A stretch of 64,000 nt of DNA from Desulforamulus aeronauticus DSM 10349 (GCF_900142375.1 NZ_FRAR01000008.1:62001-126000), one strand, 5' to 3'. Positions 53,921 through 64,000 are shown, numbered from the stretch's first letter. Numbers and translations are program-made. Notes: generated by a model from the letters alone, not told the origin.

Positions 53921-54916
53921 TTACCTACTTTGGTTTGACTGAGTCTGGGGCTTCTCAGGCGGTACCGTATCCACTGGAGGTGGCGTTGGTGTGGGTTCCG
54001 GGCCCTGGGTGGGCTGCTTGGCCTTCACCTGAATCGTCACTTCCACTTTCCCCGGGATAATCTCTGCCACCCCTGCGGGCAACAACAAACGAACATCCTT
54101 TACTGCATTTTCGGCGATACCATCAATTCTGATGGGTTCCGTTGAGATATTTTCCAGCTCCTTCAATACCTCCACTGGCGCATAGACCAGGACGTTGGCT
54201 GGCTGGGGGATGATTCGTACGATCTGATACTGGTCCGCCGGGTTACCGATATAGCGGGGTACTACCTGCAAAGTTCGGGAGGGCATGGTGCGGGTTACAG
54301 GCACCAATACCTTTACTCGATCCGGTACGGATGAAACACCCTGGGGTAGTGAAACCGTCAGAGTTTGCTCTATGTTTTGGCTGGCTTCGGAAACATCTAC
54401 GGTTGCTTCTACGTTTTTGATATCTTTCAGTAAGCGGGCCGGTCCCCGAACCATCACTGCACTGGGCTGTATTACCGGCTCTGCTGCGGAGTACCCTTTA
54501 ACCGGCTCTCCCCTGAGTACGATTTTAACCGGGAATTGTTTTTGTAGCAGACGGTCTGCCACAATATCAGCCCTAGCCGGATTCATATGGACAATCTGTA
54601 AACCAGTAGGCGTTGTTACTTGAATGGGCAGACTATTGGTGCCCTCTTCGACGTTGCTTAAATCAACCACCGCTTGAAAATCCGCAGGACGCACGCCGGA
54701 AAGTTGAGCATTCTTGCCCTGTACCCGCACAGAAACGGTTTGGGGCAGGCCGCTCATGGTAATGCCCTGGGGCAGTTCTCCCCGGGTATCCACGGCCACT
54801 CGAAAATCCTGCTCTTTAATGGGGTTTTGTACGTTAGTAACGTAGACCCACAGCAACACGGCCAGCAGGACAGATAGCAGCATCATGGAGTTGTTGCTCC
54901 ACTTCAGCCGAATCAT
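53921..54916 (-). CDS. cdaR: CdaR (YbbR-domain regulator of CdaA)
   Basis: 331 residues. One N-terminal membrane helix (MMLLSVLLAVLLWVYVTNVQNP) is followed by about three to four YbbR repeats (recognisable as VSVRVQGKNAQLSGVRPADFQAVVDLS and VMVRGPARLLKDIKNVEATVDVS) and a Pro/Thr-rich tail (PEPTPTPPPVDTVPPEKP). It is exported with the YbbR domains outside and modulates CdaA activity. The start overlaps the cdaA stop by 4 nt (ATGA), indicating translational coupling. Confidence 0.92.
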   Translation of the reverse strand: MIRLKWSNNSMMLLSVLLAVLLWVYVTNVQNPIKEQDFRVAVDTRGELPQGITMSGLPQTVSVRVQGKNAQLSGVRPADFQAVVDLSNVEEGTNSLPIQVTTPTGLQIVHMNPARADIVADRLLQKQFPVKIVLRGEPVKGYSAAEPVIQPSAVMVRGPARLLKDIKNVEATVDVSEASQNIEQTLTVSLPQGVSSVPDRVKVLVPVTRTMPSRTLQVVPRYIGNPADQYQIVRIIPQPANVLVYAPVEVLKELENISTEPIRIDGIAENAVKDVRLLLPAGVAEIIPGKVEVTIQVKAKQPTQGPEPTPTPPPVDTVPPEKPQTQSNQSR

Positions 54917-55734
54917 GATTCGTTCCTCCTAAATACACCACTTAAAGATGCCTGGTGCTTTGCCTCCAGGGCATCGGTTAATTTTTGTTTAAGCGTGGCT
55001 TCGTCCAACATGCGGTCAAGGGTTCCGTCTACCGCCAGAGAAATAGCCCCAGTTTCTTCCGAGACAATAACAGCCAGGGCATCGGAAACTTCTGTAATGC
55101 CGATACCAGCCCGGTGGCGGGTACCCAGCTCTTTGCTAAGGTAGGGATTCTCTGATAAGGGCAGGAAACAAGCGGCGGCGGCTACCCGATCCCCTCGGAT
55201 AATCACCGCTCCATCATGCAGAGGAGTTTTGGGAATAAAGATATTAACCAAAAACTCGGCAGACACGATACCGTCCAGTTTTACACCCGTAGCAATATGT
55301 TCTTCTAAGCCGGTAACCCGCTCGATGAGGATGAGTGCTCCCATCTTATTCTTGGTCAGTACGGTAACGGCCCGTACCACTTCATTGGTCATCCGACTGA
55401 TGTCAGCTTCTTTTAGTGTATTAATGGTGCGCGCCAAAAATTTGCCCCGGCCCAGTGATTCCAGGGCGCGTCTCAGTTCTGGATGAAAGACAATGGGCAA
55501 CGCCACCACTAAGGCAGTCATCACTTGCTGCAACAGCCAATTGACCGTATATAAATGCAGCCAACTACTTACGGTAGTGGCTACCAACAGAACAACCAAC
55601 CCCTTGATAAGCTGTACTGCCCGAGTTCCCCGGATGATGCGCATAAAAAGGTAAAAAATAAGGGTTACCAGGGTAATATCCAGGATACTGGCAAGATTTA
55701 AGATGTCAAGGTTCAGCGCCTTTAGTTGTTCCAT
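54913..55734 (-). CDS. cdaA: Diadenylate cyclase CdaA
   Basis: 273 residues. Three membrane helices in the first ~85 residues precede a DAC (DisA_N) domain with the catalytic DGA motif (LHDGAVII, Asp174) and RHR motif (GTRHRAG, Arg206-His207-Arg208). It makes c-di-AMP from two ATP, an essential regulator of potassium and osmolyte balance in Firmicutes. ATG 55734 is preferred over the adjacent TTG 55737; GGGGGAG lies 9 nt upstream. It is first in the cdaA-cdaR-glmM-glmS cluster. Confidence 0.95.
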   Translation of the reverse strand: MEQLKALNLDILNLASILDITLVTLIFYLFMRIIRGTRAVQLIKGLVVLLVATTVSSWLHLYTVNWLLQQVMTALVVALPIVFHPELRRALESLGRGKFLARTINTLKEADISRMTNEVVRAVTVLTKNKMGALILIERVTGLEEHIATGVKLDGIVSAEFLVNIFIPKTPLHDGAVIIRGDRVAAAACFLPLSENPYLSKELGTRHRAGIGITEVSDALAVIVSEETGAISLAVDGTLDRMLDEATLKQKLTDALEAKHQASLSGVFRRNES

Positions 55735-55856
55735 CAACCGGCACTCCCCCTATTTTTAGATATTTTGTAGTATTTCTCAAAAGGACAGATCAATCCAACT
55801 TTTTGGACATACATACTATTTTCGCTACCGATTGAGGATACCCTTCTCTGACATTG

Positions 55857-55886
55857 AAAAAAGGCCGATCCATGGGATCGAACCTT
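55857..55886 (-). terminator. Terminator of the CapA-like gene
   Basis: CGATCC and GGATCG pair around CAT, extended by AAGG/CCTT, and TTTTTT follows on the minus strand. It lies 13 nt past the stop at 55899. Confidence 0.75.
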
Positions 55887-55898
55887 AACAACAGAGCT

Positions 55899-57068
55899 TT
55901 AGCGATAGTATTTACCCTCAGAATCAATTTGTGTACCGAAGGGTTTCGAGAGATTGAATAGACGAACCAGTTCTGCCGATTTGCTTTGCCCTTCCAGCAC
56001 CTGAGGTTGCCCCCGCTCTAAGCGAGTCGGTATCATCTGTAAACCCTTGATTCCATTTTTGTCCATGGTCACCAGGGCGATGGCACCGGTACGGGCCTTC
56101 AAACTGCTGGAGGTAAAAACAAAATTACCCATACTGTAGAGAATTGGTTTGTCATGATAAACCTCTATCCCTTGTAAACAGTGAGAATGATGGCCCAGGA
56201 TGATATCTGCCCCGCTGTCAATCATTGTTCTAGCCAGCTTCACCTGATCCCCGGCCGGGTAGTCCGCCAGTTCCTCGCCCCAGTGAATGGCAACCAGCAA
56301 TAGATCCACTTGACTATCCCACTGTTTAATGGTGTTCAACAAGGTTTTTTCATCCCAACCGCTGGCCACTCCGGGCTGTTCATGCCCGGCAACCCACCAG
56401 CCGTAGGGAACCACCCGACTGAAGGAAAGCACTCCTATTTTAAGACCGTTAACCTCCTTGCTCGCCGGTGTCAAAGCTTCGTAGATATTGCGACCCGCTC
56501 CGGTGCGAGCGATGCCGTATTGGTCTAAATTTACCAGGGTTTCCTCCAAGGCCGTGGTGCCGTAATCCAGCACATGGTTATTGGCCAGACTCACCACATC
56601 AATACCGGCATTTACTACGCCTTGTAGGGTCTCCGGTCTGGCCCGGAAGGTGAAGGATTTGCCTTTTAGAGGGCTGCCCCCTACCCCTACGGCAGATTCC
56701 AGGTTGCCAATGGCCAGATCGGCAGCACTAAGGATTGGTTTTACTTTGGCCCAGGGATAATCCACACCCTGTTTTAGCATCTCGGTGCCCACCCAGGAAT
56801 CCAGGAGAATATCGCCCACCAAAGCCAGGGTAACTTGTGGCGACACGGGCTGTTGAGATGCCGGCGGTTCCAGTGGTGAAGGCTGCGTTGTGGGCTGCTG
56901 TTTCTCCAGTAATTGACCAAAGGCAAATTGATTGATTTCCTTCTGGAGCGGGCCAGCGGAGGCTGCGGTAATTTGCCCTGTCTTTGCAGAAAGGGGAATC
57001 ATCACGAAGGCGTAGAGTACGATAAAAAATAGCACTTTTGCAGTGACCTTGCAGATTTCTTTGTTCAA
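55899..57068 (-). CDS. CapA/PgsA-family metallophosphoesterase, exported
   Basis: 389 residues from TTG 57068 behind GGAGG. An N-terminal membrane anchor or signal (VLFFIVLYAFVMIPLSA) and a Pro/Gln-rich linker (PTTQPSPLEPPASQQP) precede the PGA_cap domain: LALVGDILLD, IGNLESAVGVGG, FTFRARPETLQGVVNAGIDVVSLANNHVLDYG, LLVAIHWGEEL and ILGHHSHCLQGIE. The family relates to capsule poly-gamma-glutamate CapA, but many members have unknown envelope roles. It is a single gene between the cda/glm and leu groups, with a terminator on each side. Confidence 0.85.
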   Translation of the reverse strand: MNKEICKVTAKVLFFIVLYAFVMIPLSAKTGQITAASAGPLQKEINQFAFGQLLEKQQPTTQPSPLEPPASQQPVSPQVTLALVGDILLDSWVGTEMLKQGVDYPWAKVKPILSAADLAIGNLESAVGVGGSPLKGKSFTFRARPETLQGVVNAGIDVVSLANNHVLDYGTTALEETLVNLDQYGIARTGAGRNIYEALTPASKEVNGLKIGVLSFSRVVPYGWWVAGHEQPGVASGWDEKTLLNTIKQWDSQVDLLLVAIHWGEELADYPAGDQVKLARTMIDSGADIILGHHSHCLQGIEVYHDKPILYSMGNFVFTSSSLKARTGAIALVTMDKNGIKGLQMIPTRLERGQPQVLEGQSKSAELVRLFNLSKPFGTQIDSEGKYYR

Positions 57069-57156
57069 TCCTGAGTCCTCCCAACGTCAAATCACTCCCC
57101 TTCATGTATATGTGTATACTGCTCCATATATTACATTTTTTACCAGACAAATTGGG

Positions 57157-57197
57157 GCAAAAAAGAAGCAGACTCGGAATTCTTTTTCCGAATCTGC
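57157..57197 (-). terminator. Terminator of the branched-chain amino acid operon
   Basis: GCAGATTCGGAA pairs with TTCCGAGTCTGC (one G-U) on the minus strand, followed by TTCTTTTTT. It lies 10 nt past the cimA stop. Confidence 0.88.
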
Positions 57198-57207
57198 CTT
57201 GTGTCGA

Positions 57208-58785
57208 CTATTTTAGGGTTTCCGGCAGTAACCCATAGGACATACTGTCCGCCAGGGCCTGCCAACTAGCTTCGATAATGTTCGTGGATACGCCCACGGT
57301 ACCCCAGGTCTTTTTACCATTGCCCGTTTCAATGAGTACGCGAACTTGGGCTTCGGTACCGGCCTTTTCCTCCAACACCCGCACCTTATAATCCGAGAGC
57401 CGCAAACCGGCCACTTCCGGATAAAAGGTTTCCAAGGCCTTGCGCAAAGCATTGTCCAAGGCATTCACCGGTCCGTTGCCTTCGGCCGCGGTGTGTACCA
57501 TTTCCTCGCCAACCTTTAGTTTGATCACTGCTTCGGAATGAATCGGCTGCTGTTCACGCATCTCTAAGATCAGACGCATACTGGCTAGCTGAAAGGGCTC
57601 CTGGTAACCGTTCATGGCTTTATGCAGCATCAGTTCCAAGGAACCTTCCGCTGCTTCAAACTGGTAGCCCCGGTGTTCCATGCTTTTTAGCTGTTCCAGT
57701 ACTTGGCGACCCTGGGGGCTGCTTTTGTCCAGATGCAACTCTTTATATTTGTAGAGTAGATTAGAAATACCCGATAACTCCGACATCAGCACCCGCCGGG
57801 TGTTACCCACCAGTTCCGGGGCCAGGTGTTCATAGGTGCCAGGTTCCTTCAAGAGGGCGCTAACGTGCATACCACCCTTGTGGGCGAAGGCACTTTCCCC
57901 CACATAGGCCTGGTTAGCCGGGGGATTGAGATTCGCCTGTTCATACACATAACGGGAAAGCTCGGTAAGATACGCCAGGTTTTCCCGCGGGACCGTTTGG
58001 TAATCCATTTTTAAGGTAAGGTTGGGGATGATAGAGCAAAGATTGGCATTGCCACAGCGCTCCCCCAACCCATTGACGGTTCCCTGTACCTGGATAGCTC
58101 CCGCCTGTACAGCCATAAGGGTGTTGGCCACAGCCATTTCACCGTCGTTATGGGCATGAATTCCCAGTTCTATCTCCGGCAGTTCTCTGGCTACCCGGCT
58201 CACTGCCGCATGTACCTCGTGGGGTAGACTGCCGCCATTGGTATCGCACAGAATGAGGGCGGCTGCTCCCCCTTGGGCCGCAGCCTTTAATACCTCCAAG
58301 GCATAATCGGCATTCGCTTTAAAGCCGTCAAAAAAGTGCTCCGCATCAAAGAAGACGGTAAGGCCATGGCTTTTTAGGTAGGCCACTGACTCTCGCACCA
58401 TGCGCAGGTTTTCTTCCAGCGTGGTATTCAACGCCTTGGTCACATGAAAATCCCACGTTTTGCCGAAGATGGCCGCAGCCTGCACCCCCGCCTCTAACAA
58501 GCCGTTGAGGTTGGCATCCTGTTCGGGCACCACCCCGGGACGGCAGGTACTGCCAAAGGCCGTGATAACAGCCTGCTTCAAAGTATATTGCTTGATGCGG
58601 TTAAAAAACTCCATATCCTTGGGGTTGGAACCAGGCCAGCCCCCTTCGATATAATGGAAACCCATTTTATCTAAACGCAGAGCAATTTTCACCTTATCTT
58701 CTGCCGATAAACTGACTCCCTCACCTTGGGTACCATCCCGCAGGGTGGTGTCGTAGATTTTAATTACGTTCTGATAATCCCCAAT
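57208..58785 (-). CDS. cimA: (R)-citramalate synthase (CimA), unusual start
   Basis: 525 residues if read from 58785. It is a HMGL-like domain enzyme: KIYDTTLRDGTQGEGVSLS, HYIEGGWPGSNPKDMEFF, HAHNDGEMAVANTLMAVQAGA and NGLGERCGNANL, then a C-terminal LeuA allosteric domain. The EGGWPGSNPKD motif is typical of CimA rather than LeuA. It condenses pyruvate with acetyl-CoA, giving a threonine-independent route to 2-oxobutyrate and isoleucine. The N terminus through IYDTTLRDG has no ATG, GTG or TTG in frame; ATT 58785 behind GAGGTGAGG is the best candidate. A GTG at 58692 would delete the first active-site motif. Confidence 0.88.
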   Translation of the reverse strand: MGDYQNVIKIYDTTLRDGTQGEGVSLSAEDKVKIALRLDKMGFHYIEGGWPGSNPKDMEFFNRIKQYTLKQAVITAFGSTCRPGVVPEQDANLNGLLEAGVQAAAIFGKTWDFHVTKALNTTLEENLRMVRESVAYLKSHGLTVFFDAEHFFDGFKANADYALEVLKAAAQGGAAALILCDTNGGSLPHEVHAAVSRVARELPEIELGIHAHNDGEMAVANTLMAVQAGAIQVQGTVNGLGERCGNANLCSIIPNLTLKMDYQTVPRENLAYLTELSRYVYEQANLNPPANQAYVGESAFAHKGGMHVSALLKEPGTYEHLAPELVGNTRRVLMSELSGISNLLYKYKELHLDKSSPQGRQVLEQLKSMEHRGYQFEAAEGSLELMLHKAMNGYQEPFQLASMRLILEMREQQPIHSEAVIKLKVGEEMVHTAAEGNGPVNALDNALRKALETFYPEVAGLRLSDYKVRVLEEKAGTEAQVRVLIETGNGKKTWGTVGVSTNIIEASWQALADSMSYGLLPETLK

Positions 58786-58910
58786 TTTGCCTCACCTCGT
58801 TTGCTTTTGGGTATTCCTTTAGGGCCGGGCCTTTGCCATTAGCTTTGCTGGTTTTGGACTACAGGCCCATGGCTACTAGCTAATGGCCAATTGGAGCGGG
58901 GTTAAACTGC
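58786..58910. other. Spacer with short inverted repeats between leuB and cimA
   Basis: GCCATTAGCT and AGCTAATGGC (about 58836-58888) form an inverted repeat. Related GGCCATT/TTGGCCATTGGC pieces occur at about 61771-61797 between leuA and leuC. They may be short dispersed repeats or mRNA hairpins tuning the operon. Confidence 0.35.
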
Positions 58911-59987
58911 TTACTCTTGCCGCAACGCCCGTATCACCGCATCTGTCATTTCCACTGTGCCCAGCCGAATTTTGCCCGGTTGCATAATGTCGCCAGTGCG
59001 ATAATCCTGTTGCAACACGCCGTCTACGGCCCGTTCAATGGCGGTGGCTTCCTCCTCCAGGTTGAAGGTGATGCGCAGCATCATCGCTACAGACAGGATG
59101 GTAGCCAAGGGATTGGCCAGGTTTTGGCCGGCAATGTCCGGTGCAGAACCATGAATAGGCTCGTATAAAGCGACTCCCCCGCCCAGGCTGGCGGAAGGCA
59201 GCATCCCGATAGAACCGGAAAGTTGAGAGGCTAAATCCGTTAGGATATCGCCAAACATGTTCTCGGTCACCATCACATCGAACTGCTTGGGGTTACGCAC
59301 CAATTGCATGGCGCAGTTATCCACCAAGATGTGGTTTAGCTCCACATCGGGATATTCCTGAGCCAGTTCTTCTACCACTTCCCGCCATAAGCGGGAGCTT
59401 TCTAAAACATTGGCTTTATCTACAGAGGTTAATTTCTTGCCTCGTTTTTGCGCCATTTCAAAACCCAAGCGAACCACTCTGACCACTTCTTGGGTGGTAT
59501 ATTCCAGGGTTTCCACTACTTTTTGACCACCGTCCGGTAAATCTTCCCGGCGCTTTTCCCCAAAATACAGGCCACCGGTGAGTTCCCGAATGATCAAAAC
59601 ATCCAAGCCGGCCACCAGATCGTATTTTAAGGGAGAGGCATCTGCCAGAGCGTAATTCACCATCACCGGACGGAGGTTGGCAAAAAGGCCCAGTTGCTTA
59701 CGTAGGGGTAATAATGCCCCCCGCTCGGGTCGCAGGTGCGGCTCCAAGTTATCCCACTTGGGACCACCCACCGCCCCCAGGAGAACAGCATCGCTGTTGC
59801 GGCAGACTTCCAGGGTTTCTTCCGGCAAGGGATGGCCGGTGGCGTCGTAGGCCGCGCCCCCAATCAAAGCCGTTTCACATTGAAATTCTCTATCAAATCG
59901 TTGTCCCACAGCATGCAGTACTCGTACCGCCTGGGGGATGATTTCCGGCCCAATGCCGTCACCGGGTAAGAGGGCAATTTTATACAT
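58911..59987 (-). CDS. leuB: 3-isopropylmalate dehydrogenase (LeuB)
   Basis: 358 residues. [14 protein letters not shown] at the N terminus, [93 protein letters not shown] and [12 protein letters not shown] are all diagnostic. It oxidises and decarboxylates 3-isopropylmalate in leucine synthesis. Its ATG overlaps the leuD end by 8 nt. Confidence 0.97.
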   Translation of the reverse strand: MYKIALLPGDGIGPEIIPQAVRVLHAVGQRFDREFQCETALIGGAAYDATGHPLPEETLEVCRNSDAVLLGAVGGPKWDNLEPHLRPERGALLPLRKQLGLFANLRPVMVNYALADASPLKYDLVAGLDVLIIRELTGGLYFGEKRREDLPDGGQKVVETLEYTTQEVVRVVRLGFEMAQKRGKKLTSVDKANVLESSRLWREVVEELAQEYPDVELNHILVDNCAMQLVRNPKQFDVMVTENMFGDILTDLASQLSGSIGMLPSASLGGGVALYEPIHGSAPDIAGQNLANPLATILSVAMMLRITFNLEEEATAIERAVDGVLQQDYRTGDIMQPGKIRLGTVEMTDAVIRALRQE

Positions 59988-60480
59988 TTTTGTTCACCCG
60001 CTCTTTCACATAGCTGATGAGCCCACCGGCATCAATAATTTGTCGCATAAAATCTGGAATAGGCACCGCCTGGTACTCTTTACCGGTGGTCAGGTTCTGG
60101 ATCGTACCTGTGGCGGCATCCACCGCCAGGGTATCCCCTTCCTGCACTTCATCAATGGCTTCGGGGCATTCCAAAATGGGTAAACCGATATTAAAGGCGT
60201 TACGATAGAAGATCCTGGCAAAGGATTTAGCCACCACACAGGAAACTCCTGCCGCCTTAATGGCAATGGGAGCATGCTCCCGGGAACTGCCACAGCCAAA
60301 GTTTTTGGCTGCCAGGATCATATCTCCGGGCTGAACTTTAGAAGCAAACTCCGGATCTCCGTCTTCCATGCAGTGACGGGCTAATTCCGCCGGGTCGGAG
60401 CTGTTAAGGTAGCGTGCCGCGATGATTATATCTGTATCAACATCATTACCAAATTTCCATGCTTTACCTTGCAGTTTCAT
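59980..60480 (-). CDS. leuD: 3-isopropylmalate dehydratase small subunit (LeuD)
   Basis: 166 residues of the short LeuD type. [18 protein letters not shown] and [44 protein letters not shown] are the signature swivelling-domain motifs. It forms the isomerase with LeuC and may also serve citramalate isomerisation for the CimA route. It overlaps leuC by one base. Confidence 0.96.
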   Translation of the reverse strand: MKLQGKAWKFGNDVDTDIIIAARYLNSSDPAELARHCMEDGDPEFASKVQPGDMILAAKNFGCGSSREHAPIAIKAAGVSCVVAKSFARIFYRNAFNIGLPILECPEAIDEVQEGDTLAVDAATGTIQNLTTGKEYQAVPIPDFMRQIIDAGGLISYVKERVNKNV

Positions 60481-61742
60481 TACAGCACCTCCTCGGGATG
60501 GCTAATACGGCCGGTAACGGCGCTGGCCGCTGCAACTGCCGGGTTGGCCAGGTATACTTCGCTTTCGGGATGTCCCATCCGGCCGACAAAGTTACGATTG
60601 GTCGTGGCAATGCAGCGCTCACCTTTGGCCAAAATTCCCATGTGACCACCCAGACAGGGGCCACAGGTAGGAGTGCTCACCACAGCACCTGCATCCAGGA
60701 AGATTTCAAAGAGACCTTCCCGCATAGCCTGGCGATAAATTTCTTGGGTACCGGGAATCACGATTAAGCGAACCCGCTGATTAACTTTATTTCCTTTGAG
60801 GATTTCTGCCGCCAAACGCAAATCTTCAATCCGCCCATTGGTGCAGGAACCAATCACCGCCTGGTCAATCTCTACCTGGCCGGCTTGGCTGACAGGACGA
60901 GCATTTTCCGGCAGATGGGGGAAGGCCACCTGGGGCTCTATTTTAGAAGTATCAAAATGATAGACTTGTGTATACTCAGCATCAGGGTCACTGGTGTAGA
61001 AGGTATAGGGACGTTTGGTGCGCCCTTCCACGTACTGACGGGTAATTTCATCGGGCTCAATAATACCGTTTTTACCACCGGCTTCAATAGCCATGTTGCA
61101 CATGGTGAAGCGACCGTCCATGGAAAGCTGCCGAATGGTTTCCCCGGAGAATTCCATCGCTTTGTACAGTGCTCCATCCACACCGATCTGACCAATGGTG
61201 TAGAGGATCAGATCTTTGCCCCCTACCCATTTGCCCAGCTGCCCGTGAAAGACAAACTTGATGGATTCCGGTACTTTAAACCAGGTTTCCCCCAGAGCCA
61301 TCGCGGCTGCCAGGTCGGTACTCCCCACGCCGGTGGCAAAGGCCCCCAGGGCACCGTAGGTACAGGTGTGGGAATCTGCCCCAATGATCACATCGGCGGG
61401 TCCCACGAGACCCTGTTCGGGTAACAGGCAGTGTTCAATGCCCATGCGCCCCACTTCGAAGTAGTTGCTTAGTTCTTGTTGATGGGCAAATTCCCGTACC
61501 ATTTTCGCCTGTTCGGCAGATTTGATGTCCTTGTTGGGAGTAAAATGGTCTGGCACCAGGGCAACCCGATCTTTATCCCAGACCCTGTCTACACCAATTT
61601 TTTGAAATTCCTTAATTGCTACCGGGGCTGTAATATCGTTCCCCAGTACTAAGTCTACCCTGGCATTAATAAGCTCCCCAGGTTTTACGCTGTCCTTACC
61701 TGCTGCCGCAGCCAGTATTTTTTCTGTTATTGTCATTGGCAC
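60480..61742 (-). CDS. leuC: 3-isopropylmalate dehydratase large subunit (LeuC)
   Basis: 420 residues of the bacterial/archaeal HacA-like LeuC group. [24 protein letters not shown] and [18 protein letters not shown], with CGPCLGGH completing the [4Fe-4S] Cys set, identify it. GTG 61742 has GAGAGGTG upstream. It works with LeuD. About 125 nt separate it from leuA. Confidence 0.96.
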   Translation of the reverse strand: MPMTITEKILAAAAGKDSVKPGELINARVDLVLGNDITAPVAIKEFQKIGVDRVWDKDRVALVPDHFTPNKDIKSAEQAKMVREFAHQQELSNYFEVGRMGIEHCLLPEQGLVGPADVIIGADSHTCTYGALGAFATGVGSTDLAAAMALGETWFKVPESIKFVFHGQLGKWVGGKDLILYTIGQIGVDGALYKAMEFSGETIRQLSMDGRFTMCNMAIEAGGKNGIIEPDEITRQYVEGRTKRPYTFYTSDPDAEYTQVYHFDTSKIEPQVAFPHLPENARPVSQAGQVEIDQAVIGSCTNGRIEDLRLAAEILKGNKVNQRVRLIVIPGTQEIYRQAMREGLFEIFLDAGAVVSTPTCGPCLGGHMGILAKGERCIATTNRNFVGRMGHPESEVYLANPAVAAASAVTGRISHPEEVL

Positions 61743-61866
61743 GGTACTTCACCTCTCTTGAATTGGTTTCTGGCCATTAACCCTTGGCCATTGGCTTGTT
61801 TTGTATAAATGCAAACTTTTACTTTATAGGCCAACTTACCTTCGAAGCCCAAGGTTACCTATCACC

Positions 61867-63384
61867 TTACCCTTTATCGTACATCAACTTATTCACCGCA
61901 TTGACATACGCCTTGGCCGAGGCTTCCAGGACGTCGCTGCTGACGCCGCGGCCGGTGTAAACCTTTTCCCGGCCTTCGCAGCGGAGTTTCACCGTTACGT
62001 CCCCCAGGGCATCTTTACCGCCGGTGATGGCGTTGATAGCATAGCTGACCAATGTGCAGGAGAGACCGGTGATTTTATCTACGGTTTTGTAGATGGCATC
62101 TACCGGGCCATCGCCGCAGGCTGCCTCCTCTTTTGCTTCTTCAGCCATCAGGAGTCTCACGGTGGCCGTGGGCACTACGGTGGTACCACTGGAGATGTGG
62201 AAGTAGTCCAATACATAGGTGTCTGGAATTTGTCTGATTTCATCCTCCACCAGGGCTTGTAGGTCTTGGTCGGTAATCTCTTTCTTCTTATCAGCCAGTG
62301 CCTTAAAGCGGCCAAAGGCTAAGTTTAATTCTTCGTCAGTCAGGTCATAGCCCAACTGGGACAAGTGCTCCCGGAAAGCGTGCCGGCCGGAATGTTTCCC
62401 CAGCACCAGATTATTAGAGGAAATGCCCAACATTTCTGGGTTCATGATTTCATAGGTGGTGCGTTCCTTAAGCACGCCGTCCTGGTGAATGCCCGATTCA
62501 TGGGCAAAGGCATTTTTACCCACCACAGCCTTGTTGGGCTGTACTGGCATACCGGTCAGTGAACTAACTAAACGGCTGGTGCGATAAATTTCTTTGGTAT
62601 TAAAACCGGTAGTCAAGCCGTAAAGGTCTTTCCGGGTGTAGAGTCCCATCACCACTTCTTCCAGGGCGGTATTTCCTGCCCTTTCACCAATGCCGTTGAT
62701 GGTGCCCTCCACCTGACGGGCACCGGCCCCCACTGCTGCCAGGGAGTTGGCCACAGCCATCCCCAGATCGTCATGACAATGAACACTGACAACAACCTTT
62801 TCTATGCCCGGCGTCCGATCCATCACCTGGCGGATAAAGCGTCCATATTCCTCCGGTGTGACATAACCCACGGTATCCGGAATGTTAATGACCGTAGCAC
62901 CCGCCTTGATGACTTCGCCGAAAACTCGGCTCAGATAATCTACATCCGAGCGGGAGGCATCCTCTGCAGAAAATTCCACATCGGAGGTATATTTTTTAGC
63001 GTATTTTACGGCTGCTACCGCTGCCTCCAGCACTTGTTCCCGGTCTTTACGAAGTTTGTATTTTAAGTGAATATCGGAAGTAGCAAGAAAAATATGAATG
63101 CGAGCTTGCTCAGCTTCCTTGAGCGCCTCGTAGGCGCCGTCAATATCTTTGAAGTTAGCCCGGGCCAAACCGGCTACGGTAACCCCCCGCACCTCTCTAG
63201 ACACCGCTTGCACCGCGGCGAAATCGCCAGGGGAGGTAATGGGGAACCCAGCCTCAATAATGTCTACGCCCAGGCGGGCCAGTTGCCTGGCAATCTGTAG
63301 TTTCTCATTTATATTTAAGCTCACACCCGGAGACTGTTCGCCGTCCCGCAGGGTGGTATCGAAGATATACACCCGATTGCTCAA
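61867..63384 (-). CDS. leuA: 2-isopropylmalate synthase (LeuA)
   Basis: 505 residues. [77 protein letters not shown] and [12 protein letters not shown], followed by a complete C-terminal leucine-binding regulatory domain. TTG 63384 follows GGGAGGG. It catalyses the first committed step of leucine synthesis and is feedback-inhibited by leucine in the family. It is the second gene of the visible operon, 20 nt after ilvB. Confidence 0.97.
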   Translation of the reverse strand: MSNRVYIFDTTLRDGEQSPGVSLNINEKLQIARQLARLGVDIIEAGFPITSPGDFAAVQAVSREVRGVTVAGLARANFKDIDGAYEALKEAEQARIHIFLATSDIHLKYKLRKDREQVLEAAVAAVKYAKKYTSDVEFSAEDASRSDVDYLSRVFGEVIKAGATVINIPDTVGYVTPEEYGRFIRQVMDRTPGIEKVVVSVHCHDDLGMAVANSLAAVGAGARQVEGTINGIGERAGNTALEEVVMGLYTRKDLYGLTTGFNTKEIYRTSRLVSSLTGMPVQPNKAVVGKNAFAHESGIHQDGVLKERTTYEIMNPEMLGISSNNLVLGKHSGRHAFREHLSQLGYDLTDEELNLAFGRFKALADKKKEITDQDLQALVEDEIRQIPDTYVLDYFHISSGTTVVPTATVRLLMAEEAKEEAACGDGPVDAIYKTVDKITGLSCTLVSYAINAITGGKDALGDVTVKLRCEGREKVYTGRGVSSDVLEASAKAYVNAVNKLMYDKG

Positions 63385-63403
63385 GCCATTCCCTCCCGTA
63401 TAT

Positions 63404-64000
63404 TTATTCGCAATCCACTGCGTCGTTAATGTCTTTCCCCGCTAATACCATGGGCATTACATTCTCCTCGGGGTCGATGGCACAGTCCACCAGTACCGGA
63501 CCCGGCTTTTGGAAGGCCGTCTTCAAGGCATCCTGCAATTCTTCCTGGGATGTCACGGTTAGCCCGGTAAAGCCGTATACTTTGGCTAAATCCGCAAAGT
63601 TGGGTACAAAGCTAAAATCTACAGCGATATAGCGTTTTTCACAGTAAAACTCCTGGAGTTGTCGTACCATGCCCAGCCGTCGGTTGTTGAGGACAAAGAT
63701 CTTGAGCGGTAGGCCTTGCTCGGCAGCGGTGGACAGCTCATTCAGGGTCATCTGGAAGCTGCCATCACCGGTAACCAACACTACCGTTTCCTCTGGCTGG
63801 CCAAATTGGGCCCCGATGGCCCCGGGTAATCCGAAGCCCATTACCCCCAATCCCCCGGAGGTAACAAATTTTCTCGGTTTCTTAAAGGTAAAATGCTGTG
63901 CCGCCCACATTTGATGTTGACCTACATCAGTGGTCAGAATGCAATTACCATCGGTATGTCGATAAATTTCTTCTATTATATATTGCGGTTTCAGGTAGCC
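63404..64000 (-). CDS. ilvB: Acetolactate synthase large subunit, C-terminal part (IlvB, partial)
   Basis: The visible 198 residues are the thiamine-diphosphate-binding domain: [60 protein letters not shown] (GDG...N motif), [16 protein letters not shown], and the tail [18 protein letters not shown]. The gene continues beyond 64000. No ilvN or ilvC gene is seen between it and leuA. Confidence 0.95.
   Translation of the reverse strand, partial: GYLKPQYIIEEIYRHTDGNCILTTDVGQHQMWAAQHFTFKKPRKFVTSGGLGVMGFGLPGAIGAQFGQPEETVVLVTGDGSFQMTLNELSTAAEQGLPLKIFVLNNRRLGMVRQLQEFYCEKRYIAVDFSFVPNFADLAKVYGFTGLTVTSQEELQDALKTAFQKPGPVLVDCAIDPEENVMPMVLAGKDINDAVDCE

Noticed and set aside
54285-54623. A 112-codon plus-strand frame opposite cdaR
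   Set aside because: It mirrors the codon pattern of cdaR on the other strand and lacks a ribosome binding site. Similar opposite-strand frames in the leu, glm and met genes were dropped for the same reason.
1-64000. CRISPR arrays, tRNA and rRNA genes
   Set aside because: No regularly spaced direct repeats, cas genes, cloverleaf-like sequences or rRNA signatures were seen anywhere in the window.

Overview
The window looks like a chromosomal segment of a low-to-mid-GC Gram-positive anaerobe of the class Clostridia. A Peptococcaceae or Desulfotomaculum-like genome fits best, judged from the cdaA-cdaR-glmM-glmS order with a glmS ribozyme, the ilvB-leuA-leuC-leuD-leuB-cimA order, strong AGGAGG ribosome binding sites, many TTG/GTG starts and intrinsic terminators. 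The genus is an inference.

Region 1 (1-17.8 kb) is mixed chromosomal DNA. It holds an MFS fragment, a TetR / rifampicin-phosphotransferase-like pair with tandem palindromic operators, an AraC-GyrI regulator, fabF and a TehA/SLAC1-type transporter. A decayed hxlR locus follows. Next is an rlmA-type 23S rRNA methyltransferase behind a short leader peptide ending in Arg-Leu-Arg and an attenuator. A methionine block comes next: metE under a cobalamin riboswitch, plus an Hcy methyltransferase/MetF fusion. After it come a DUF512 radical-SAM gene with a long structured leader and an AT-rich U32-like gene. The block ends with a probable ~320-nt minus-strand non-coding RNA that has its own consensus promoter, end-closing stem and terminator.

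Region 2 (17,849-50,233) is interpreted as a Tn7-like transposon of about 32.4 kb. One terminus lies exactly 25 nt from the glmS stop codon, and the other carries a matching TGTTGA...TGTnCAA inverted end. Its core is tnsA-tnsB-tnsC-tnsD plus a tnsE-like gene; tnsB and tnsE each carry a single-base frameshift. The cargo reads like a stack of anti-phage modules. (a) A Pycsar-like operon has a tandem class III nucleotide cyclase (frameshifted) and a PycTM-type membrane effector, with an E2/UBC-like gene between them and an XRE regulator upstream. (b) A four-gene operon encodes an MBL-fold protein, a trypsin-like protease, a small middle component and an SMC-like ABC ATPase (ABC-3C type). (c) An IetAS-type AAA ATPase/subtilase pair. 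(d) A non-intron reverse transcriptase next to a membrane protein with an R-x4-H HEPN-like motif, placed between tnsA and the glmS-proximal end. IS21, IS3 and IS256 relics, broken lipoprotein genes and a second copy of the left end at 25.8 kb show repeated insertion and decay.

Region 3 (50.2-64 kb) is conserved chromosome, all on the minus strand. The cdaA-cdaR-glmM-(ribozyme)-glmS group makes c-di-AMP and UDP-GlcNAc precursors. A CapA-like phosphoesterase is followed by the branched-chain amino acid genes ilvB (partial), leuA, leuC, leuD, leuB and cimA.

Several single-base frameshifts (cyclase, tnsB, tnsE, IS256 transposase) and two genes without a normal start codon (tnsD, cimA) should be checked against raw reads before being called decay.
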